Shown piece after piece: positions 23,610 through 34,732 of a DNA stretch of 64,000 nucleotides. Every line of letters begins with the position of its first letter. Position 1 is the stretch's first letter. The translations under genes were made by a program, and so were the position numbers. Under the pieces are notes generated by a model. The model ran no database searches. It worked only from the letters and a program-made list of their open reading frames with translations, and was not told the origin of the DNA. Source of the stretch: Tetrahymena elliotti 4EA (lineage: Eukaryota > Ciliophora > Oligohymenophorea > Hymenostomatida > Tetrahymenidae); assembly GCA_000231825.2 (NCBI GenBank), contig JH720356.1, positions 321,787 to 385,786 on the forward strand, written 5' to 3'.

Positions 23610-26332
23610 ATGATTTAAAGTGCCGGGAAAGTAATGGATGCTCCTTAAACATTTGAGACCATCAAAAAAGGTGGAGAAGATTCTATTTCATAAGAAATTT
23701 AAAGAGAAAATGCTTTTCAAAGATAGTATTCTAGTGGTATTTAAAGCAACCAAGGAAGTTTAGGATCGTTGAATAATAATTAGTACAATAGTTAAATAAT
23801 TAGCAATCCTTAAGTCAAGAGGATCAGCAATTGTAATAGTTAAGACACTCCTCAGTAAAAAGTAATAAAGAAATAATTTTCTAAATCAAAAGAGAGAAAT
23901 TCAAGTCTGACCAACAATAATACTAGTAGCAATGTCCAAAACTCTAATACTTGTAATACTAATAATAACAGCAATTATAATATTAACACAAGTCTTAATT
24001 CAGCCAAAAACTATCAAAACAATTTAAGTAATTAGTACTACTAAAACAACATAAGTAGCCTGATTAATTAACCTGTCAGTACTCTAGCTTGTTCTACAAT
24101 TAATGACACAAGCTCAATATACACTTCAGCATAAAACCCATTAGGATATCTTAACAACTAGCAGTAGTACTATTACACTAATAATAATAATAACAATAAC
24201 AGTAACAATAACTCAGCTAAAAAACAAACAAACGTTAATCAAAGCGAAAAAAATAATTTACTTACTTAAAACTAATTAAAAACAAAAGATTCAAATATTT
24301 TGAAGGATGCTACAATTATGGTGAGCAATAAAAATTCACAATAAAAAAGTATAGCTAATCCAAAATTAAATAGCAACAATACCAATAAGAATTAATATAG
24401 CTCAGTTCCTCAAAGAACTATTACAAAAGATATCTATAGCTTAGATTATACTTTACAACCCAATCCCAATCGTTAAAGTTTACTTTTTAGAAATCAAGAA
24501 AATGCTGATCCATTTGTATAATCTCATTAAGGTACTATGAGATCAGATATGAAATTACATACTGAGAGCTAGTAGTTCTACAACGCAGAAAACAAACTGC
24601 CCACATAATCAGATAATCTTAGTACCACAAAAGAGCTTGATTGCGAAGGGCAATAGCACCTCAGAAATGTTGATAATTATCACATATCAACTAAGTGCTT
24701 AAATGATTTAAATAGTAACAGTTTAAACAATAAGTCAAAACCATTTTCATTGTTCACCAAAAAACAAGAAGAACATGTAAATTATATAAATAATTAGATT
24801 CAATAAATAAATTTTTCTGTTAAATTTGATTAAAAAATTTACTTGCCAAAATTTTAATAGCTTTTATTGATATATTATAATAATTGATTTTTTATTTATT
24901 AGGATATCTCTTAAAATTGTGATCAGAGTATCGTTCCTCAAGAAACTTCTAATTCTAACGGAGTTTCGCAAACATTCCAAAATAATTAAAAATAAAAATA
25001 ATCGCTTCCAACTACTAGTAGTCACTAGCTTATTTTTAACAACGAAAATAATTATTAAACCTAATTTAAAGATCTTTTAGACTGGAAAATAGATGGTTCT
25101 AAACTAGAATTTAATACCAGTCATGACTAACTCATATGTAATTTATTTTTATGAATTAATCATATAAAATTTTATTTTATTTAGAAAATAATAGCACAGA
25201 TCTAAGTAATAAACACACATAGAATCATCTTGTTAGTGATAAAAAATCCTAAAAGAGTTGTGATTGCTTAAAAGAAATTACAGAGCTAAAAGTTATGATC
25301 AGCGAGATGCAAAAAAATCAAATTGTTCAAGCTCAAATAAACTAAAAATTATAGTAGGATAATGAAAATTTATGGAAAGCTATTCGCCAAATCAAGGGTT
25401 AGGCCTCAAATAAGAATTATGTAAATATGAAAATTAATTTCCTTTATTTTACTGATAATTAAAAATAATTAATTAAAAGGAAACGGGCAATTCTGAATGT
25501 GACTAAACAAAAGAAAATGCTTATGCTGATAAAGAGAATACAAAATCAGTAGATAAAACTAAATATAGTAAATAAATAACTAAATATTTGAAAATAAAAA
25601 TATAAAATATTTTTCTTAATTAGAAAGAATAGTTAAGAGTTTAGTAAGCAAAAATAAAGAACTTAAAAAATAAAATAATGAAATGGAGTCTGTCTTAAAA
25701 GATATTTTGCTACAAAATGAAATTTCAAAATAAAGAATTGGAATAAGAGATAAATTAAGCTCAAAGAATTCAAGGACAAACAGTCGAAGTGGAGTTAGTA
25801 GCAACAATGAGACTGAATTCATTTTAGAAAATAATTAGAATTGCAATTATGATGGTAATTCCTCTTAAAATTACCATGTATACAGACCTAGATCCTCAAG
25901 TAATGCGTCAGGTAAATAAAATAAACAAAAAAAAAAAATTAAGATAAATCTTTTGGATTTATTAGGGATAAATTCTACTAAAAGAGGAAATGAAAGCAAA
26001 TCTCTCAAGCAAAATCCATATCATAACATCTTAAAAAAAGCTAAAAACTTACATGAAAACATAGAAGTGTTGAAATAAGATTCTCTTATTCTTAATTAAG
26101 TAGGAATCCATTTGAATACATACTAAAGTAATGACACTAAAAATATTACATACACTCCTCAAAATGAAAAATTTGGATCTATTAATAATTACGAAGTAAA
26201 ATTATTTTCTACCCAAATAAAAATTGATTGTTTTATATTAAAATAAATTATTAGTAAGATAATTCGAATGATATCAAAATAAGATAAATCCTTTCTAAGA
26301 TTCAACAACATGAGACTTTACAAAATAGTTGA
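23610..26332 (+). CDS. Asn/Ser/Gln-rich protein with C-terminal coiled coil, unknown function
   Basis: Two in-frame ATGs, at 23610 (MIQSAGKVMDAPQ) and 23634; the first is chosen because of its A-rich lead, though either could serve. The first exon runs about 390 codons open to a donor near 24778. Four or five short introns follow, to TGA at 26330-26332. The first half is dominated by Asn, Ser, Thr and Gln with poly-Asn runs. Near codon 520 a helical, charged segment begins (CDCLKEITELKVMISEMQKNQ), then LWKAIRQIKG and RIVKSLVSKNKELKKQNNEM, a probable coiled coil. No catalytic domain is seen. Low-complexity ciliate proteins of this kind are common and I do not recognise this one. Confidence 0.72.
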
Positions 26333-26690
26333 AAAAATAAATATTACCTTCATCAATAACTTACTAACTTGCTAATTCCACCAACTAACCAAACAATCTA
26401 CCAATCAACCACTCTCCTCATTCTCCATAAATTAATTTTCTCACTTATTAAAATCTAATTAGTTTTCTTAATATTATATTATTAATTGATTAATTTTCTA
26501 TTGCTTCAAAATAAAATGTATAAGTAGAATTCTTCATTATATTAATTAACTGCAAATATGTTTATATAATTTCTATTGTATTGCTCTTAAGATAACACTC
26601 ATTTACATTTCAAATATCTCTTTTTTTACTTTTTTTCAATTTTGTTTGAACGAATTTTCACAAATTAACTTTTTAATTTTCAAAAAATAA
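26333..26690. other. Intergenic region before tRNA-Arg
   Basis: Low-complexity AT-rich spacer with caac/ccaa-rich patches around 26370-26420. No gene seen. Confidence 0.6.
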
Positions 26691-26762
26691 CGACCCCGTA
26701 GGGACTCGAACCCTAAACCTTTGGAGCCGAAATCCACTGCGCTACCGTTGCGCCACAAGGCC
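26691..26762 (-). tRNA. tRNA-Arg (anticodon TCG)
   Basis: The minus strand folds into a full cloverleaf of 72 nt. The acceptor GGCCTTG pairs with CGGGGTC using three G-U pairs. The D-stem is GCGC/GCGC around AACGGTA. The anticodon stem GTGGA/TCCAA (its first pair mismatched) encloses loop TTTCGGC. The T-arm is TAGGG-TTCGAGT-CCCTA, with discriminator G and no intron. TTTCGGC puts TCG at the anticodon, decoding CGA as Arg, and a G discriminator fits Arg. The D-arm and acceptor also resemble tRNA-Trp, but no CCA anticodon loop can be formed. Confidence 0.85.
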
Positions 26763-28652
26763 GTACTACTACTATTGATATTCTGAAATGACACTTTTTA
26801 AATAGAAATTTTTACTTAACTTTTGTAAATTTGTAGAAAATTTTGTTAGTAGAAATAAAAAAATGTAAACAATCTAGAAATTAACAATTAAATAAGCTTA
26901 AAATCTTGACTAAAACTTAATGTCTTTCATCTTAAGCCATATAATTTTCTCTAAGTAATTTGTTTCTAATATCTTCCTTTACAAAAACTTATCATTTTTT
27001 TTCACTAAATCATCATTAGTATCCATAAAAAAAATAAAGAAGATATTATTTGAAATGCATAAATCTGCTTAGTTAAATTAAATTTGCTAATAATTTTCCT
27101 TACTTATTTAGAATAAAGTAAATAATCTTAAAAAGAATATTTGAGCTTTAAACTATTTTCTCAAGATTAAAAGCATAGTTTTTAAAAATGGAATTAAAAA
27201 TTTTTCTTAAACAAGTAAAAAATAAAAAATATGATCAGAAAAGTCAGTTTTTTATTAACTAGAAATAATAAGATAAGATAATAATTTAATTGAGTTTTCA
27301 AACTTGAAATAATTCAATTAAGCCATTTATTTTATTAATCATAAATATTAAAACCATTACATAAGCTGTAAAAATATGACAAAAAAGAATATTATTTTAT
27401 TGAGTTTTTTTTGACCTTTTAAATGATTAATTTTCTAATTCAAAGCTCTTTAAAAAATTTTATAATTCAAAAAGCTGATAAAGTGATAAAGTGCTGTGAC
27501 GATTCAATATAAACTTTCTAATTAAAATTATAACTAAAATGAAGGTTTTGATTATTAACTAGGAGATAAATGAACAATAAATGGTTAAGAATTAGAAATG
27601 TAAAAAAGTAACATAGTATACCTAAATGTCTTATATTAAAAACCTATAAAACTTTTCAAAAATTTCAATTTCCTTTTAGTTTTGATAAAGAAGATAAAAC
27701 AAAATTAAACATATTGATTAAAGAAATTTATAACTTTTTTCAAAATTTTTTACATCTTAAAATAAAATTACAAACAAATTTAGAAATTAATATTTTGCAA
27801 AATATTATTATTAAACAAAAATAAGACTAAAAATATTTAAGAACAGAGATAATTATTTTTGATGATTATTATTCTTTTATTACTTTTTTCTTAAGCTCAA
27901 AGGAATCGTCTAATTTTTTATTTTTTATGCATCTTTTAAATGAATAGAGTAATTTTTGTTTTAAAATTTAAGAAAATTAACATTCAAAACAAATTTAAAA
28001 AAGTTTAATTTTAGGAAATATTATTTTTGTTGTTATTTGATTAATATTTATTTGAGTTGATTATTTTTTTGTTTTGAATTATCTTTTATTTTAGATAAAA
28101 ATAAGTAGTTTGTTTCGAGATAATCTTTATGAAATTATAATTTGACTCTTAAATGTTGAAATAAGTATTAAGATAAATAAATATTCAAAAAATTAAAAAT
28201 TAAAATCTTAAAAGCAGCTTTAAAAATCCTATCTTTTTACTTTTGAAATATTTTCTTATTATCCTAAACCTTAAAAAAAATTTATCAATCTTTGATTTTA
28301 CTAAAAAATAAAATACCTCAATTTACTAGTTTAAGATTAAAATTACATAGCTAATAGTTTGTAATAATTTTATCTAATTAAATAAGTTTAATTAATACTT
28401 TTTAACTTTTTAGAATAGCTATTTAGATTTATTCATTTTTAATTTTTTTTCTTTTAGTTTCAGTAACTAAAAAAAAATAAATTGATAAAACTAATTGTAA
28501 ATTTGATGAAATTGAAAAAGGAAAGAACTTAAAATTTTAGATGAATCTTCATTTATTATTTTTTCTTTAAATTTTGCCAATAAAGATTCTCAATCTTTTA
28601 ATTTTTGATTCGGACTGTTTTTTAATTTAATTAAAAATTAAAAAAAAAGATT
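26763..28652. other. Long gene-free AT-rich region
   Basis: Nearly 1.9 kb between tRNA genes in which I find no exon that survives code-6 reading, no tRNA and no repeat of note. It may hold regulatory DNA or an unrecognised RNA gene. Confidence 0.55.
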
Positions 28653-28734
28653 CGACACCTGTGAGAATTGAACTCACGCTCCCAGAGGGAAACGGCTTAG
28701 CAGGCCGCCGCCTTAACCACTCGGCCAAAGTGTC
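28653..28734 (-). tRNA. tRNA-Ser (anticodon GCT), copy 1
   Basis: 82-nt class II tRNA: acceptor GACACTT/AGGTGTC, discriminator G, D-arm GCCGAGTGGTTAAGGC, anticodon loop CTGCTAA (anticodon GCT), a long variable arm and T-arm TGAGTTCAATTCTCA. It decodes AGC/AGT. The 3' flank on its own strand is AATC followed by nine T residues, a strong pol III terminator. The 5' flank is ATGAAA, shared with copies 2 and 4. Confidence 0.96.
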
Positions 28735-28740
28735 TTTCAT

Positions 28741-28920
28741 NNNNNNNNNNNNNNNNNNNNNNNNNNNNNNNNNNNNNNNNNNNNNNNNNNNNNNNNNNNN
28801 NNNNNNNNNNNNNNNNNNNNNNNNNNNNNNNNNNNNNNNNNNNNNNNNNNNNNNNNNNNNNNNNNNNNNNNNNNNNNNNNNNNNNNNNNNNNNNNNNNNN
28901 NNNNNNNNNNNNNNNNNNNN
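28741..28920. other. Assembly gap of 180 N
   Basis: Undetermined bases between two identical tRNA-Ser copies. The flanks are the 5' leader of copy 1 and the 3' trailer of copy 2, so the gap probably reflects tandem repeat collapse. Confidence 0.95.
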
Positions 28921-28927
28921 AAAGATT

Positions 28928-29009
28928 CGACACCTGTGAGAATTGAACTCACGCTCCCAGAGGGAAACGGCTTAGCAGGCCGCCGCCTTAACCACTCGGC
29001 CAAAGTGTC
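28928..29009 (-). tRNA. tRNA-Ser (anticodon GCT), copy 2
   Basis: Identical in its 82-nt body to copy 1 as far as read, with the same ATGAAA leader. Its 3' trailer (AATCTTT) runs into the assembly gap, so the terminator is only partly visible. Confidence 0.96.
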
Positions 29010-29111
29010 TTTCATACTTATTTTGTTTATCAAAAGAAAGACTTTTAATCTAAATTTTTTAGTAAATCAATCAAACTAATTTACCCCAAAAAAATTTAAA
29101 ATAAAAAAATT

Positions 29112-29193
29112 CGACACCTGTGAGAATTGAACTCACGCTCCCAGAGGGAAACGGCTTAGCAGGCCGCCGCCTTAACCACTCGGCCAAAGTGTC
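29112..29193 (-). tRNA. tRNA-Ser (anticodon GCT), copy 3
   Basis: Same 82-nt body as copies 1 and 2. The 5' leader (ATGTAAA) and the trailer (AA followed by a T run) differ slightly. It lies 102 bp beyond copy 2 in the same orientation. Confidence 0.96.
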
Positions 29194-29730
29194 TTTACAT
29201 AGAAGTCTTGATGTTGAATTTACACTCTAATATTGGTTATAGGAATACTATTAAAGTATTAAATATAAATTATTTCAAACAAAACAAATTATAATATTTG
29301 AAAAAGGAAAAAAAATTCTTCAATTAAATTTTTAAAATGAATAAATTTACTATTAAATAATATTTTGAATGTTAAAAAATATTTTATAATTTCATGAAAG
29401 ATAGATTTAAATGTAAAATACATTAAGATAGAAGATCGAACTGATTGAAAAAAAACTCTAATGAATTAGCTTTAAATACAATTAATTAAATTAATAGAGT
29501 AAATTTTGTTAAGTTATCTTGAAATTAGTATATAATTGAGTGTATGATTTATCTGCAAAATTTTAAAGTTCAAGTAAATATTAGAAATTTAGAAAATAAG
29601 TTTGTTTTTAATAATCAATTTTCAACGACTCAATAAATTAAAGCTTAGAAAAATTAAGGAAATAGTTTTCATAAAGATTATAATATTTTATCTGATAATT
29701 TAAGGTATTTGTTGAGCCTTATATCTCAGC
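29194..29730. other. Intergenic region
   Basis: AT-rich spacer holding the upstream side of tRNA-Ser copy 3 and the promoter of the MORN gene. No gene seen. Confidence 0.6.
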
Positions 29731-31150
29731 ATGGGAAATAATTGTAGTTGCTTACGGGAAAGTAATACGACAGAGTTTGAGTCTATTATAGGTTCAAATA
29801 AAGCTTACTAAATAGAATTGAAAGATAAGCATTTTATGATAATATAATAAATGACAAAAGAAATTATCTTAATATAAGCTTGTTACAGAGGATTTGTTGC
29901 AAGAAAGAGGGTTAATTCCATTAAAAAAAGAAAATATAATGAAAAAGTTAACGAATAGCTTACAACATATAGTTCGACTATACTAAACTTTAATTCGCGC
30001 AATATAGCCCCTTTTTTTTATGGATTTGATGATTAAGATGATCCTAATAGTCACTTAAAAGAATTTAGAGGATCTACTGAATTAGAAAATGGTGCTATAT
30101 ATTTTGGAGAATGGATAGGCGATGTTAGATATGGTAAAGGAATTATGACTTGGCAAGATGGTTCTAAATTTGAAGGATACTTTATAAATAATAAAGCAAA
30201 TGGAAGAGGAAGATTAGTTCATGCTAATGGAGAAATTTATGAAGGAGATTGGAAAGTAAATTAAAATCCTATTAAAAAATTATATTTCTCACCACTTTAA
30301 AGCATTAAAATAAGAATATTTTTAAAATTTTATTAAAAAAAGGATGATAAAGCTCATGGATATGGTGTTTATACTCATTTAGATGGAGCAACTTATGAAG
30401 GAACATGGATAAATGATTTGTAAGAAGGTGATGGTATAGAAAGATGGCCTGATGGATCAGTTTATGAAGGTAAATATAAAGAAGGTAAAAAGAATGGTAC
30501 AGGAAAGTTTATTTGGGCAGATGGATCTTCTTATGAAGGTGATTTTAAATCTAACAATATTGAAGGAAATGGGAAATATATATGGAATGATGGTAAATAA
30601 TATGTAGGTGAATGGCTTGAAAATAAAAGACATGGAAAGGGAGTTTTTGAGTGGCCTGATGGCAGAAAATACTCAGGTGAATTTTATAAAGACTAAAAAT
30701 AAGGCTTTGGAGTTCTTTCATTCAATGATGGTAGAAAATATGTTGGAGAATGGAAAGCTGATAAATAACATGGTAAAGGGTAATTCCATATGAGCAGTGG
30801 TCATGTAAAAGAAGGAATGTGGGAAAATGGAAAAAGAGTAGGAGACGTAAGTAACAGATCTTCTATTGTTAATTCTGCTGTATCTTAAAATAATAAAAAT
30901 TATGTTGAATAAAAATGAATTAAACATATTATTTTAATAACCTGAAAAGGGTTTTATCGAACTTTAATATAACAGATTATAAAAAATTGATAGTGCTAAC
31001 CAAGGTAAAAAGTATGCAGATAATTTTAATGATAATAAATCAAAAAGAGTAACCAACCTAATTAACCAAAAATAAAGAAATAAAAATAAAAATTCTAATA
31101 ATTAAAAACATCTCAAAAATAAATTCAAAATTGATTCATAAAAATAATGA
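29731..31150 (+). CDS. MORN-repeat protein with IQ motif and acylation-type N-terminus
   Basis: ATG at 29731 gives MGNNCSC: Gly2 with nearby cysteines is the classic N-myristoylation plus palmitoylation pattern. At about residues 50-65 an IQ motif ([15 protein letters not shown]) suggests calmodulin binding. Eight or nine MORN repeats follow, of the type [31 protein letters not shown] and [14 protein letters not shown]. One intron splits the repeats (about 30259-30342). A second (30904-30949) avoids an early TGA at 30916 and adds a basic Asn/Lys-rich tail ending at TGA 31148-31150. MORN proteins of ciliates and apicomplexans sit at the membrane or cortex, binding lipids or acting as scaffolds. 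No kinase or SET domain is fused. About 430 residues. Confidence 0.87.
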
Positions 31151-31887
31151 CTAATTAATTAATTAAATAATTTTAAATAAAATTATAATCTACTATTTAT
31201 TTCTTCTAATTATATATCAGTTTCTAAATCACTCACTAATTGTATTCATTTTAATATTTTTAAACAAGATCTTTTATCCAATTTTATTTGATTATGTTAA
31301 TATCAAAATAATTTAAATTTATTGTTCAAATCAATTAATAGGATGATTGTTTAGATAATATTTTTAATCATTTTTTTCACCATTATGAAAAGTATGGAGC
31401 AAAGCTTTCTTTTACTTTGTTCAACAGTATTATTAGAAATAATATTTAAAATTTCTTTAATAAAATGCAATTTAAAAAGTTTAAATAAAACTAATTTTGA
31501 AGTTATTTATAATAGAAATATTACTGTAATAATTGGATTTTTAAATTTAAGTAAAAGAGAGGAGAAATAAATGAATTAAACTAACATAAATAGTATTTTA
31601 TTATAATTATAGGTAATATGCAATGTAGCCAAATTTAATTATTTCATAATAGTTTTTATGTAAATCGTTCTTTATATATTTTTTTAGTATATTTTTTTGT
31701 TTAATTATATTGTTTGGTTTATTTTATGACAGTATTAGTGATTTATTTATTTAAAGGATAAATAGATTTATGAATAGATCATTATCCTTTTGTTTTGGTT
31801 ATTTTAACTCTTGAATTGAATCAGTTTTTTTAATTTATGATAGATTGTTTAAATAGTGTTGGTTGGTTTGTTCATTTAGTTTTATTT
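31151..31887. other. Convergent intergenic region
   Basis: Spacer between the 3' ends of the MORN gene and the kinase gene. A plus-strand open stretch at 31385-31570 is hydrophobic and Lys/Asn-rich without a motif; probably chance. Confidence 0.6.
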
Positions 31888-34732
31888 TCATACTTTTTTA
31901 AAGTATGGGTGGTTGAGGGCTTATTTAACATCAAATCTTTCTTCTTGGTTATATTTCAAGCAGCCTATTATAAATGATTGTGCTTCCTTAGAAATCAAGG
32001 GTTTTTTAGGGAATTTAACTTCTTTGCTATTTAAGATAGTATTTTATCTCAAAATTTATTCTTGAGTCATTTTGTTTCCAAAAGGTTTTTATCCAAATAA
32101 CATTTCATAAAAAATTACTCCTACACTCCAAATATCGACTTTATTTGAAATAGTAGGTGCTTTCTCATTTTCTTCACAGCCAAAATTCTCAAAACACTCA
32201 GGTGGTAAATACCAATATGTACCAACACCTTGACTAGTGAGTTCGAGACGGGTAGCATTATCTTCAATTATTTTAGAAAGACCAAAGTCAGTTATTTTGA
32301 TTTGCCCTTTATGGAAAATTATATTCTAAGGCTTAAGGTCATAATGAATGACTTTACTCTAAAAAGAGCTTAAATACTCCAAACACTCAAGTATTTTCTT
32401 TACAATATATTTTGCATCCTATTCTATTATGGTAGAGTGTATTTTTAAATGTTATGAAAGATCAGGGCCTTCACAGTATTACAAAACAGAAGCAAATGAA
32501 GTACTGTCAATTTCAATATAGTCATACAACTTTACAATATTAGGGTGGTTTAACTCTTTTTAAATTCCATGCTCTCTAAAGGCATGCTTTAAATAATTTT
32601 ATTTAACTCTATTGCTCCAAGACTTATCAATGTAATGTATTTTTATTGCTACTTCACGGAACTCTTCAAGATCAATAGCCTTTTAATAGATAATTTAATG
32701 TTAATTTTCATTAAAATATTTTTAATTTATTTACCTTATAAACTTCACTAAAACCACCTTTTCCAAGTAGTGAAAGTAATTAGTATCTCTCTCCTAATAT
32801 AGGCCATTAATTTTCAACTTGGAGACCTCCATATCTTGAACTTTTTTATATAAATTTATAGATTAATATATAAGCTAAGAATTAAATTAACAATTACTTT
32901 TCTTCAAGGAACTGTAATTAATATTTTTTAATTATTTCTTTGACTTCTTTTTTCTTTTGATTGAGATTACTCAATATCACTTCTTCTTATTTTTAGAGAA
33001 GAGTAATTTGGAAAGCTGTGAAGCGCTTTTGTTCTTCATGAGCTACAGCTTAGTTTGGATAAATAGAGGTATCAAATTCATCTTCATCTTCAAAAGTAAG
33101 TTTTGAGTTGCTATCTTAGTTAGAATTAGTTTAAGTAGAAGGCTCATTAATAGAACCTAATAAAGTGAGCTGTTTTTATTGCTTATTATTTGTTTATGTT
33201 TTTTTCTTAGGTTTCATAGTCTTCAAATTTTAGAGTAAGTTTTAATAATACTTAATTTTTTTCTAAACTTAATCCTATTAAATAAATAGAATATTTTATA
33301 ATGAGCTCAAAGATAAGCCAAATCTTTTTTAAAAAATAATTAAAATTTACTAATTAAGTGTAAAGCTCCTAAACTTCAAATCCATCTATCCATTACTCTT
33401 TAAAGTTTTATAGATCTCTATTATTAAAAATTATTATTATTAGTAAATTTAAAAATCATTTCAAAAAAATAGAATTTACACAACATACTCTCCTAGTCTT
33501 TGTTTAGATTATTAAAGTTACATTTTTATCAATCTTCTATTTAAAACAGAATTTTCAAAAAACATTTTTTGAACAATTCTCTTGATTTTAGGATGATCAA
33601 TAACAGAAGGATTTAAGGAATTTTATCCACTAGTTGTGTTTGAAGTTTTTACATTTTATAAACTTTATTTTAGTTTTCCTATTAAACTCTCAAGATTTTC
33701 TATCTACTTCTACTTTTAATTTAGCTATTGATCTTTTTCTTTAAGTTCGCGATTTAGCAATTAAACTTATTCGCTTTCTGTATTATTGGAGTTTGCTGTA
33801 CTTTTAGAGAGAATATTGTTATTATTATTTCCATTTTTATTGACTAAATCCTAGTTCAAATAATCAGTAATTTTTGATATCTTTTTTTAAGTTTTATTAT
33901 TATTTTTTGCAATATTTTTAACTTAGATAAGCCCAATTTAGTTTGCTATTGATTTTATATCTTCACTTTTCTTTTATTACTCACTAATTTATTAATTTTA
34001 TGGTTTTTCACCCTCATTTGGGAATGTATTTTCTTAAAATAGGATTTTTTATGAATTTAAAACTCTTGCTTTTTTTATTGTTGGCTCAAAATTTTCTACT
34101 TTTTAGGGGGGTTGCTGTTTTGATGATTTCTCAGTTTATTATACCTAATTTGATTTTCCCTTTTAATTTTTATTAGATTGCTAAGAAGAAGCATCTTTTT
34201 CTGCATTCTCCTACTATTCCTAATTGCTATCATCTTATTAAGATTCCTCATTATTGCTATTTTCTTCTTCTTCTACTTCTTTTTCATCCTCTTCTGAGTT
34301 GTTTTCTGAGGAGTTTTGCTCATCTTCATTATTGTTTTCATCAAGTTCATTAAAACTCTTAATAAGATGAGGGTCATTCAAGATACTAGGATTATTGCCA
34401 TAATTGTTATTAATTTTAACAGGAGGTGTACAGTACAAATAATTTCCTGCTCCATTGAAGCCAGAAAGGTTTTTATTCATAAAATCTAAACTACCCTAAT
34501 TATTTTAATTGTCCTCAAAATTTAAATATTCATCTTATCCACTTCTTTCATCATCATCCTCTTCATTATCGTGAATATCCTTATATTACTGATCATTATT
34601 CTTGTACATATCAATTCCATTTATTTTTTGTTTTATGTTAGCAAAATTATTTATGCTTTTTAAAGGTGAAGTTGAAGGATGGCGCATTCTATAATCAAGA
34701 AGCTCCAATTTTTTTCTTTGATCTATTTGCAT
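31888..34732 (-). CDS. TLK: Tousled-like serine/threonine kinase
   Basis: One gene from ATG ([16 protein letters not shown]) at 34732 to TGA at 31888-31890, about 850 residues. The first 400 residues are acidic and Asn/Gln-rich with a KITDYL patch; a coiled coil then ends RLGEYV, as in animal TLKs. Across two introns near 33430 and 33320 come EQWIDGFEVQELYTQ and KIKYYQNLLQNLK, matching the order of the TLK middle region. Next are the [10 protein letters not shown] segment and the catalytic domain: [12 protein letters not shown] (Gly loop), [21 protein letters not shown] with HYD for [21 protein letters not shown] and [20 protein letters not shown]. TLKs phosphorylate the histone chaperone Asf1 and act in chromatin assembly during S phase. 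The catalytic residues look intact. Family call is strong. Confidence 0.93.

Noticed and set aside
26691..26762. tRNA-Trp instead of tRNA-Arg
   Set aside because: The D-arm resembles tRNA-Trp, but placing CCA in the anticodon loop destroys the anticodon stem, whereas TCG gives a good cloverleaf.
28661..29033. Open stretches running through the N gap
   Set aside because: They consist of tRNA-Ser sequence read as protein plus undetermined bases.
33217..33250. ATG at 33217 as the start of a separate kinase gene
   Set aside because: The frame continues upstream through conserved TLK blocks and joins the upstream exons.
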